DNA of 64,000 nt from UBA1764 sp045642565. GTDB taxonomy: Bacteria > Bacillota > Clostridia > Peptostreptococcales > Anaerovoracaceae. The stretch is from the NCBI GenBank assembly GCA_045642565.1, contig JAZUJE010000008.1, positions 124,001-188,000 of the forward strand, in the 5' to 3' direction. The first letter of the stretch is position 1; each line of letters opens with the position of its first letter. Of the stretch, positions 52,036 through 58,996 are shown one piece after another. Both the position numbers and the translations under genes were made by a program. The notes beneath the pieces are model-generated. The model did no database searches. It was not told where the DNA came from and saw only the letters and a program-made list of their open reading frames with translations.

Positions 52036-52064
52036 ATTGTATGGCATAATTCCTAAAAAATCAA
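52036..52064 (-). promoter_or_regulatory. Promoter of the MATE gene
   Basis: On the minus strand TTGATT (52059-52064) and TACAAT (52036-52041) are spaced 17 bases. Confidence 0.65.
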
Positions 52065-52073
52065 TCTAATACC

Positions 52074-52103
52074 TTGATTAGTATACATATTATGTGATAT
52101 TAT
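52074..52103 (+). promoter_or_regulatory. Probable promoter of yebC
   Basis: TTGATT (52074-52079) and TATTAT (52098-52103) are spaced 18 bases. It is divergent from and close to the MATE promoter. Confidence 0.5.
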
Positions 52104-52136
52104 AAATCGTTAGGTTAAGAGAGGAGAATTATACCT

Positions 52137-52868
52137 ATGGGTAGACATGGTACTATTGCAGGTAGAAAATCTGCACAAGACGCAAAAAGGGCTGCAACTT
52201 TCACTAAGTACGCTAAACTTATCACTGTAGCTGCAAAAGATGGCGGAGATCCTGATTACAACCCAAGTCTAAGAACAGCAATTGAAAAAGCTAAGGGCAT
52301 TGGAATGCCTAATGATAATATTAAACGTGCTATTATGAAGGGCACAGGTGAACTCGGTGGCGAAAGCTATGAAGAAGTAACTTATGAAGGTTATGGTGCT
52401 GGCGGAGTTGCCGTTATAGTTGAATGCTTAACTGATAATAAGAATAGAGCAGTATCCGCAGTTCAGCATGATTTTGATAAATTTGGTGGAAACTTTGGTA
52501 AACCGGGTTGTGTTTCTTTCATGTTTGAAAGAAAAGGCGTTTTTACCATTGAAAAGACTGATGAATTAACAGAAGATGATTTAATGATGGTGGTTCTGGA
52601 TGCCGGGGCTGAAGATGTTAAAACATACGATGATAGTTTTGAAGTAATTTGTGCTCCGGATGCATTTAACACTGTTATGGATGCTCTTAAAGCAGCAAAT
52701 ATTGCATTTGTTGATGCAAATATTGATCAGGTGCCAAATGTAACATCTACACCAACAGATGAAGGACATATTAAGAGCCTTAAGAAGATGATTGCATCTC
52801 TTGAAGATAATGATGATGTCCAGAATGTTTATACAAACTGCACTTTAGATCTTTATGATGAAGACTAA
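52137..52868 (+). CDS. yebC: YebC/PmpR-family protein
   Basis: A 243-residue protein of the YebC/PmpR family. It has the start MGRHGTIAGRKSAQDAKRAATFTKYAK (in pieces), the middle GGVAVIVECLTDNKNRAV and DNDDVQNVYTN near the end. Some members bind DNA as regulators, and recent work links the family to relief of ribosome stalling at proline stretches. The canonical W-x-x-I-K-H is altered here to HGTIAGRK, as in other clostridial forms. GAGAGGAG precedes the ATG. Confidence 0.92.
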   Translation: MGRHGTIAGRKSAQDAKRAATFTKYAKLITVAAKDGGDPDYNPSLRTAIEKAKGIGMPNDNIKRAIMKGTGELGGESYEEVTYEGYGAGGVAVIVECLTDNKNRAVSAVQHDFDKFGGNFGKPGCVSFMFERKGVFTIEKTDELTEDDLMMVVLDAGAEDVKTYDDSFEVICAPDAFNTVMDALKAANIAFVDANIDQVPNVTSTPTDEGHIKSLKKMIASLEDNDDVQNVYTNCTLDLYDED

Positions 52869-52884
52869 CAAGAAATGTTAATTT

Positions 52885-52917
52885 AAGCAAGTCCTATAAG
52901 AAAGGGCTTGCTTTTTT
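52885..52917 (+). terminator. Terminator after yebC
   Basis: A 10-bp stem with one G-T pair (52885-52894 with 52904-52913), 9-base loop and T-run. Confidence 0.85.
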
Positions 52918-52936
52918 ATTTGTAATATTGTGCAAT

Positions 52937-52966
52937 TTGTCATTTTATATGTTATGATTATATAAG
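52937..52966 (+). promoter_or_regulatory. Probable promoter of the second carbohydrate ABC operon
   Basis: TTGTCA (52937-52942) and TATAAG (52961-52966) are spaced by 18 bases. The leader is about 28 bases and holds no ribosome site before the ATG at 53001. Confidence 0.45.
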
Positions 52967-53000
52967 AGAAATTTTGTTAAATATATTTTTATTATTTAAA

Positions 53001-53840
53001 ATGGCTAAAAAAAGATTATCAAAAAAAGCATTTAGACTTATTATTGGTGTGATAGTTGCATTTGTTACACTGTTTCCAATTTATTGGCTTATTGCAATGT
53101 CTATCAGACCAACAGAAGAAATGAAAGGTTTAATTCCACTGTTTCCTCAGTCATTAACTTTGGAACACTTTATCGAATTGTTTACAGAAAAGGGATTTGA
53201 TATTGCATTAGTTAATAGTTTGGAAGTTACTTTTATTTCTGTAATAGTTTCTTTAATTTGCGGACTTTGTGCAGCATATGTTTTAACACGTGAGAGGTTT
53301 AGATTCGGAATAAAAAAGCCTCTCAACACATGGGTCTTAATTGTTCGAATATTGCCACCTGTTGCGTTTACGATTCCTTTGTACACAATGTTTAATAAAC
53401 TTAATGTATTGAATACAAAGATGCCTGCAATTTTGGCGTGCATATTAATTAACATTCCATTTATTATTTGGTTTATGGTTACGTTTTTCCGTGGGCTGCC
53501 AGAAGATATAGAAAAGAGTGCCAGAGTTGATGGTGCTTCTGAGTGGCAGCTTTTCACAAAAATTGTATTACCATTAGTAGCGCCGGGTATTGCCGCTGTG
53601 GCAATGCTTTCATTTATGTACGCGTGGAATGAATATACCTATAGTATTATCTTTGTACAGTCTCCGGCAAATTATACAATTCCGCTAAAATTAGCTACAC
53701 TAAATGCTGAAGATAATTTAACAAATTTTGGTTTGGTTGCTGCAGGAGGAGTTATATCCACTGTTCCAATAGTATTATTTATCGCTTTTGCTCAGAATTA
53801 CCTTATTTCAGGCCTATCTTCAGGTGCTGTTAAGGAATAA
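53001..53840 (+). CDS. Carbohydrate ABC transporter permease (MalG type)
   Basis: A 279-residue protein with six hydrophobic segments. The EAA docking loop is EDIEKSARVDGASEWQLFTKIVLPL (about residues 171-195, quoted in pieces). I choose the ATG at 53001 (MAKKRLSKKAF), which fits the positive N-terminus; an in-frame TTG at 52974 would add hydrophobic residues. First gene of a four-gene importer with the order permease, binding protein, permease, ATPase. Sugar cargo is not readable. Confidence 0.88.
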   Translation: MAKKRLSKKAFRLIIGVIVAFVTLFPIYWLIAMSIRPTEEMKGLIPLFPQSLTLEHFIELFTEKGFDIALVNSLEVTFISVIVSLICGLCAAYVLTRERFRFGIKKPLNTWVLIVRILPPVAFTIPLYTMFNKLNVLNTKMPAILACILINIPFIIWFMVTFFRGLPEDIEKSARVDGASEWQLFTKIVLPLVAPGIAAVAMLSFMYAWNEYTYSIIFVQSPANYTIPLKLATLNAEDNLTNFGLVAAGGVISTVPIVLFIAFAQNYLISGLSSGAVKE

Positions 53841-53860
53841 TTATATGGAGGGAAATTAAG

Positions 53861-55084
53861 ATGAAAAAAGTATTAGCAGTTCTTCTCGCACTTGCAATGG
53901 TATTTTCACTTTGCGCTTGTGGCGAAAAGAAAGAAGAAGCAAGTGATGGTCCTGTAACCTTAACACTTGCTCTCAGAGCAGGCGCTTACGCAGACGCTAT
54001 TAAGTCTTGCCTCGCTGATTTCGAAGCAGCTAACAACGTAACATGCGAAGTTCTTGAATTATCAGAAGACGATCTTCATACTAAGGTTGCCCTTGATGCT
54101 ACAAACAGCACCGGTGCATATGATCTTTGCATGGTAGATGGTTCTTGGATGGCTGAATATACAGCTAATGGGGTTCTTGCTAACCTCAGTGAACTTGGAT
54201 ATTCATTCGATGATGACGTTATCGAAGCTACAACAGCTATTAGTTATGGCCCAGATGGAGATATCTATCTTGCACCATACTATGGCAATGTAACAGTTCT
54301 TTTATTCAACAAAGCTCTTGTTGAAGCAGCAGGTTACACAGCTGACACTATTGATTCTTTAGATGATGTCCTTGCAATTTGCCAGAATTCTAAAAAGAAT
54401 GGCAAGGTAGGCTTCGTTTATAGAGGAGACACAGAAAACAATGCAGTAGTTGATTTCTTATCAATTCTTCTTTCATATGGTGGATGGGTAGTTGATAAGG
54501 ATAATAATCCAACAGTTGATACTCCAGAATTCAAAGAAGCTCTCAACTATTACCTTGAGCTCATTGCAACAGGCGAAGCAGCAGTTAAGGATGATCTTAT
54601 TGCAGCTATTAACAATGACACTGCTACTATGGCAGTTGGTTGGCCAGGTTGGCATAAAGCTGCTGAAGAACCAAATTCAGATTATTGCGCACTTACAGGT
54701 AAAGCTCATGCAGATAGCAAAGCTTACAAAGCAAATGTATATGGTATCTGGACAATTGGTGTAACTGCAAACAGTGCAAATAAAGAACTTACCGAAAAGC
54801 TTGTAGAATACTTAATGGATGCAGAAGTTCAGAAGGGTACAATTGCAGCTGGTGGAGTTCCATGCAGATTCTCCTGCCTCCAGGATGCTGAAATTCTTAA
54901 AGAACATCCAGAATTTGATGTAGTATGCAAGGCTCTTGATGGTGGTATGTACAGACCAGTTATGGAAACATGGCCAGAATTCTATACAATCCTTGGTGCA
55001 GAACTTGAAAACGTATTCAACGGTCTTAAGACAGTTGATCAAGGACTTGCTGATGCTCAGGCACAGCTTGATGCTGCATTATAG
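53861..55084 (+). CDS. Carbohydrate ABC transporter substrate-binding lipoprotein
   Basis: A 407-residue exported lipoprotein with signal peptide and LCAC lipobox (Cys20). The fold is type II solute-binding (MalE/UgpB-like): YDLCMVDGSWMAEYTANGVLANL, IYLAPYYGNVTVLLFNKALVEAAG and AVGWPGWHKAAEE (in pieces). The signal peptide is almost identical to those of the two other binding proteins in this window. GGAGG is 9 bases before the ATG. Confidence 0.9.
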   Translation: MKKVLAVLLALAMVFSLCACGEKKEEASDGPVTLTLALRAGAYADAIKSCLADFEAANNVTCEVLELSEDDLHTKVALDATNSTGAYDLCMVDGSWMAEYTANGVLANLSELGYSFDDDVIEATTAISYGPDGDIYLAPYYGNVTVLLFNKALVEAAGYTADTIDSLDDVLAICQNSKKNGKVGFVYRGDTENNAVVDFLSILLSYGGWVVDKDNNPTVDTPEFKEALNYYLELIATGEAAVKDDLIAAINNDTATMAVGWPGWHKAAEEPNSDYCALTGKAHADSKAYKANVYGIWTIGVTANSANKELTEKLVEYLMDAEVQKGTIAAGGVPCRFSCLQDAEILKEHPEFDVVCKALDGGMYRPVMETWPEFYTILGAELENVFNGLKTVDQGLADAQAQLDAAL

Positions 55085-55152
55085 TTTTTAACTGTTTTGC
55101 AGTAAATATTTATTGAATGGCAAGCGTTTGCTGTCATTTTAGGAGTTTTATT

Positions 55153-56052
55153 TTGAAAAAAGTAAATTTACAATTACATTATAATGATAGCAAACGCTTC
55201 GTGCGTTTAATGCTGATTCCAACATTGGTTATTATGGTCATTATGACCATATATCCAATGTTGTCGACGGTGATTTATAGTTTTACAGACTTTAAACTAT
55301 TAAAACCGAAGATTAGTTTTATTGCCTTAGAAAATTACATAGAATTACTTGGCAATGAGTACTTTAGAAATGCAATCTGGATTACAGTTAAATTTACAAT
55401 TTGTACTGTAATTTGTGAGATGCTTTTCGGCTTACTTTTAGCATTGTTTGTAAACAGTATTCAAAGTAAGTTTATGCAAAAATCTATGAGAACTATAGTT
55501 TTATTTCCATATCTCTTACCGGCTGTAACTGTAGCTTTAAGCTGGAGAATGATGCTGTCATCTAATTATGGAATTGTGAGCCAATGGATGACGAACCTTG
55601 GCATCCCAGTTTTAAACTGGTTCTCAGATATAAGAAGTGCATTCTGGATGCTTGTCATCATTGATATTTGGCAGAATACACCATTTGTATTTTTGATGCT
55701 TTATGCAGCTTTACAAACGGTATCTGCAGATCAATATAAGGCAGCTCAGATTGATGGTGCCAGAACATTAAGCACATTCTGGTATATTACTTTACCTAAT
55801 TTAAAAACCAGTCTTGCACTTTGTGCATTACTTCGTACAATTGATACATTCCGTATCTTTGATAAAGTTAACTTGTTGACGGGTGGTGGACCTGCAAACA
55901 GTACAACTACAATCACACAATTTATTTACAAATACGGAATTAAGAATTTGAAATTTGGTCTTGGAAGTGCGGGAGCATTGATTATGACAGTCCTTGTTCT
56001 TATACTTTCGATACTTTATATAAAAAGAGCATTAGGCTCGAATGCTGAATAG
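55153..56052 (+). CDS. Carbohydrate ABC transporter permease (MalF type)
   Basis: A 299-residue protein with six hydrophobic segments and the docking loop QYKAAQIDGARTLSTFWYITLPNL (about residues 196-219, in pieces). I use TTG at 55153 because AGGAG lies 7 bases before it; the ATG at 55117 would add residues with no family match. It pairs with the permease at 53001 and precedes the ATPase by 17 bases. Confidence 0.86.
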   Translation: MKKVNLQLHYNDSKRFVRLMLIPTLVIMVIMTIYPMLSTVIYSFTDFKLLKPKISFIALENYIELLGNEYFRNAIWITVKFTICTVICEMLFGLLLALFVNSIQSKFMQKSMRTIVLFPYLLPAVTVALSWRMMLSSNYGIVSQWMTNLGIPVLNWFSDIRSAFWMLVIIDIWQNTPFVFLMLYAALQTVSADQYKAAQIDGARTLSTFWYITLPNLKTSLALCALLRTIDTFRIFDKVNLLTGGGPANSTTTITQFIYKYGIKNLKFGLGSAGALIMTVLVLILSILYIKRALGSNAE

Positions 56053-56069
56053 CGCAAAAGAGGTTTGTT

Positions 56070-57239
56070 ATGGCAGATGTAACATTAAAACATATTAGAA
56101 AAGTTTATGCTCTTGATGCAAAGACAAAAAAAGAAGTAGAAAATACAAGTTTACAGTTGGTGGAGGATGGAGTCCTTGCCGTTGATGATGTAAATCTTGC
56201 GATTAAAGATAAAGAGTTTATAGTCTTAGTCGGACCATCAGGGTGTGGTAAATCTACAACTCTTAATATGATTGCCGGCCTTGAAGATATATCAGACGGA
56301 GAACTTTATATTGATGGTAAACTTGTAAATGATATTGAACCACAAGATCGAGATATTGCAATGGTTTTCCAAAGCTATGCTTTATATCCTCATATGTCAG
56401 TTTATGATAATATGTCATTTTCACTTCGCCTGAAGAAGTTTCCTAAAGATGAAATTGACAAGAGAGTCAAAGAAGCTGCTGATATCTTAGGTATTTCAGA
56501 ATATTTAAACAGAAAGCCGAGAGAACTTTCCGGTGGTCAAAGGCAAAGAGTCGCAATAGGACGTGCTATTGTAAGAAATCCAAAGGTGTTCCTTATGGAT
56601 GAACCTCTTTCTAATCTTGATGCAAAATTAAGAAACCAAATGCGAGCTGAAATTATCAGCCTTCGTCAACGTATTAATACTACATTTATTTATGTAACTC
56701 ATGATCAGACTGAAGCGATGACATTGGGCGACAGAATTGTTGTAATGAAGGACGGCGTTGTACAACAAGTTGGAACTCCGCAGGAAGTATTTAATAAACC
56801 AAGCAATTTATTTGTTGCCGGCTTTATTGGAGCTCCTCAGATGAATTTCTACGATGCTAAACTTAATTGCTATAACGGAAAATACAGTGTAAATCTTGGC
56901 AATTTTGAACTTAATTTGACAGAAGACCAAGAGAATCGTTTAAATAAAGCCGGGGTTAAATCTCAAGATATTACTCTTGGAGTTAGACCGGAGCATATTA
57001 TTGTTGATAATGAGCTTAAAGCTGATGGACTTTCTGCAGAAGTAACAGTTTCAGAAATGCTTGGAAGCACGGTTCACATTCATTTTAAGGCTTTGTCAAC
57101 CAATTCCGTTGCTATTGTTCAGACAGTTGATCTTGCGGAGGGTAAAGTTTTTAATACGGGAGCGAAATTCACATATCGTTTCCCTGCTAAACTCATTCAT
57201 ATGTTTGATAAAGCTACCGGAGTGAACCTCGAATACTAA
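56070..57239 (+). CDS. Carbohydrate ABC transporter ATP-binding protein (MsmX/UgpC type)
   Basis: A 389-residue ATPase. Walker A is GPSGCGKST (residues 55-63), signature LSGGQRQR, Walker B FLMDEPLSNLDA, switch VTHDQTEAM. The C-terminal TOBE region has LGVRPEHI. Between the first strand and Walker A there is an extra stretch (AKTKKEVENTSLQLVEDG), longer than in MsmX. It energises the neighbouring permeases and could in principle serve other importers, as MsmX does in Bacillus. GAGG precedes the ATG. Confidence 0.9.
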   Translation: MADVTLKHIRKVYALDAKTKKEVENTSLQLVEDGVLAVDDVNLAIKDKEFIVLVGPSGCGKSTTLNMIAGLEDISDGELYIDGKLVNDIEPQDRDIAMVFQSYALYPHMSVYDNMSFSLRLKKFPKDEIDKRVKEAADILGISEYLNRKPRELSGGQRQRVAIGRAIVRNPKVFLMDEPLSNLDAKLRNQMRAEIISLRQRINTTFIYVTHDQTEAMTLGDRIVVMKDGVVQQVGTPQEVFNKPSNLFVAGFIGAPQMNFYDAKLNCYNGKYSVNLGNFELNLTEDQENRLNKAGVKSQDITLGVRPEHIIVDNELKADGLSAEVTVSEMLGSTVHIHFKALSTNSVAIVQTVDLAEGKVFNTGAKFTYRFPAKLIHMFDKATGVNLEY

Positions 57240-57294
57240 TTTATATTTAAGAATGCAAATAGCTTTTGCTCAGTTAAAAATAAGTATAGGAAGC

Positions 57295-57300
57295 TATAAT
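57295..57300 (+). promoter_or_regulatory. Possible -10 box of the SLH-domain gene
   Basis: A perfect TATAAT in the 117-base gap before the SLH gene; no good -35 hexamer is visible. Confidence 0.35.
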
Positions 57301-57356
57301 AAATTAATAAATATTAGAGTAATTGTTATATGTAATTAAGAGAGGAAATGCAAATT

Positions 57357-58568
57357 ATGAAAAAAATACTCAGCATAATCCTTACATTTGCCGTTGTTCT
57401 TTCTATGTGTGCAAGCGCTTTCGCCAACGATTTTCTTAAAGAGCCAAATCTAACAGCCGAGCAGCTTGCTGAGGCTAACGAGTTAGGGTGGAGCCCTAAG
57501 TTTGCTGCAAGGTCTTACCAGATGTGGGACGGCAAGACTATTGAAAGAAAGTTCGTAAGAACAACCCATGAACCGGGCGATGATGGCGGAAAAGTATATG
57601 AAGCAACAACTCAGTTTTTATATGAAGATATGTATGAAGCAGTTGATAATGCCGATATGCTTTATCTTGCAGGGATGTTCAAAGGAACAGGTAAAAACGC
57701 TGACGGAACGCCCGATTACAGCCTTGATAAATGTCCAACAAGAGAAGAAGCTTTGGTAATGCTTATCAGACTTCTTGGAGAAGAAGAAAAGGCTTTAAGC
57801 TTTAATCTTGATTGCAAGTTTACAGATGTAAGCAGTTGGGCAAAGCCATATGTAGCATATGCATATGAAGAAGGAATAACAAAAGGTATAAGCGATACCC
57901 AGTTTGGTAAAGGCAATATCACAGCACAGCAGTATGCAACATTTATGATGCGTGCGTTAGCCTTAACAGAAGGAATTGATTATAGCTATGATACAGCACT
58001 TAAAGATTTTAACAAGATGAGAGGTACATATTTTACAAGTGAGCCTGCTAAATTTTTAAGAGCCGATATGGTAAATATGTCAATGAATGCTCTTATGCTC
58101 ACAAATAAGGAAAAGAACTTGCCTTTGGTTGAATGCATTGGCAAAGGTTATGTTGTAAAGATGCAGCTTAGGAATAATGGTGTTTCGGTTAAGCCAACTG
58201 TTATAGCAAACAATAATTTTTCCGAAATGTCTAATTTATATATGATTATGAGCTACGGGAAAATGGTGACTTATCATGTTGATAGTGAAAGATATTTAGA
58301 TGCAGAGAAAGATTATAAATGGCATATGGCATCCGGAAGAATAGGAACTAATTTGGAACATTATAAAGTTGCTGATTATAATGTTAGCTGGGGCGCAGGA
58401 CTTGAAAAAAACAAAACTGATGACTATGTATTTACCCTTGGTGATGCTAATGGAGATATGAAGTACATTGGAGCGCTTCCTCACATTGCTCATTATGTAG
58501 AATCTGAGCAAGACGCAAGCTGTGCAGAGCGCACAATCTTTAATGTGATGTTTTTAGAAACTAAATAA
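57357..58568 (+). CDS. Exported protein with SLH-type domains
   Basis: A 403-residue secreted protein. The signal peptide is KKILSIILTFAVVLSMCASAFA with cleavage after AFA (in pieces). The middle has S-layer-homology-like repeats: CPTREEALVMLIRLLG, then FTDVSSWAKPYVAYAYEEG, ITKGISDTQFGKGNITAQQYATFMMRAL (pieces). The last 170 residues resemble no family I know. It is likely bound to cell-wall polymers. I start at 57357 since AGAGGA lies 10 bases before it and only 1 base before the ATG at 57348. Confidence 0.8.
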   Translation: MKKILSIILTFAVVLSMCASAFANDFLKEPNLTAEQLAEANELGWSPKFAARSYQMWDGKTIERKFVRTTHEPGDDGGKVYEATTQFLYEDMYEAVDNADMLYLAGMFKGTGKNADGTPDYSLDKCPTREEALVMLIRLLGEEEKALSFNLDCKFTDVSSWAKPYVAYAYEEGITKGISDTQFGKGNITAQQYATFMMRALALTEGIDYSYDTALKDFNKMRGTYFTSEPAKFLRADMVNMSMNALMLTNKEKNLPLVECIGKGYVVKMQLRNNGVSVKPTVIANNNFSEMSNLYMIMSYGKMVTYHVDSERYLDAEKDYKWHMASGRIGTNLEHYKVADYNVSWGAGLEKNKTDDYVFTLGDANGDMKYIGALPHIAHYVESEQDASCAERTIFNVMFLETK

Positions 58569-58583
58569 TTTTTCAAAAACCAC

Positions 58584-58612
58584 TTTATTTAATGTAGTAT
58601 TTATGCTAATAT
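58584..58612 (+). promoter_or_regulatory. Possible promoter of a short hairpin RNA
   Basis: TTTATT (58584-58589) and TAATAT (58607-58612) are spaced 17 bases, just after the SLH gene and ahead of the hairpin at 58654. Confidence 0.35.
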
Positions 58613-58653
58613 AGGTTTAGAAATAATTTACGGGCGTGTGACCCACAGAAATC

Positions 58654-58690
58654 AAAAGCAAGAGATTATATTTTCTCTTGCTTTTATTTA
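58654..58690 (+). terminator. Terminator-like hairpin ahead of a small ORF
   Basis: An 11-bp perfect stem (58654-58664 with 58675-58685), 10-base loop, then ATTTATTT. It may end the SLH transcript, end a short RNA of about 70 bases starting near 58619, or attenuate the small ORF that follows. Confidence 0.65.
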
Positions 58691-58733
58691 TCTAAAAAGA
58701 CAGTTTTTTAAAGAAAGGAGAAAAAAGCAAAAG

Positions 58734-58892
58734 ATGTTCACACTTTTATCATTAGAAGCACTTGCTATGGAAGTTTTTGCTTCAGAAGAAGAAATAAAGC
58801 TATGGCGAGAAAAAGTGCTAAATGAAGAGCGAGCAAAAGAGCAAAAGCTTGATATCACCAAGTATAACGAGTACAGTGATTATCGTAATTGA
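58734..58892 (+). CDS. Small protein of unknown function
   Basis: A 52-residue reading frame starting MFTLLSLEALAMEVF and then highly charged (EEEIKLWREKVLNEERAKEQKLD in pieces), predicted helical. GAAAGGAG lies about 13 bases before the ATG, a rather long spacing. It stands alone between two hairpins, so it is a separate small transcription unit. No relation to a known family is seen. A longer reading from GTG at 58638 would run through the hairpin and is less likely. Confidence 0.5.
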   Translation: MFTLLSLEALAMEVFASEEEIKLWREKVLNEERAKEQKLDITKYNEYSDYRN

Positions 58893-58894
58893 TG

Positions 58895-58935
58895 AGACTC
58901 AAAATTTTCTGTTTGAAATTTTGAGTCTATTTTTA
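58895..58935 (+). terminator. Terminator after the small ORF
   Basis: A 13-bp perfect stem (58895-58907 with 58916-58928), 8-base loop, then ATTTTTAT. Confidence 0.85.
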
Positions 58936-58979
58936 TACCTGTAGTTTTTAGTATATTTCAAACATTTATCCACAATATA

Positions 58980-58988
58980 TGGTATAAT
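58980..58988 (+). promoter_or_regulatory. Extended -10 promoter 8 bases before polA
   Basis: TGgTATAAT is a perfect extended -10 box ending 8 bases before the polA ATG. The transcript would begin at about the start codon. Confidence 0.6.
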
Positions 58989-58996
58989 TATTATGT

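Noticed and set aside
58638..58892. An 84-codon reading from GTG at 58638 through the small ORF
   Set aside because: It runs through a perfect terminator-like hairpin and lacks a ribosome site; the shorter ATG start at 58734 has GAAAGGAG upstream.
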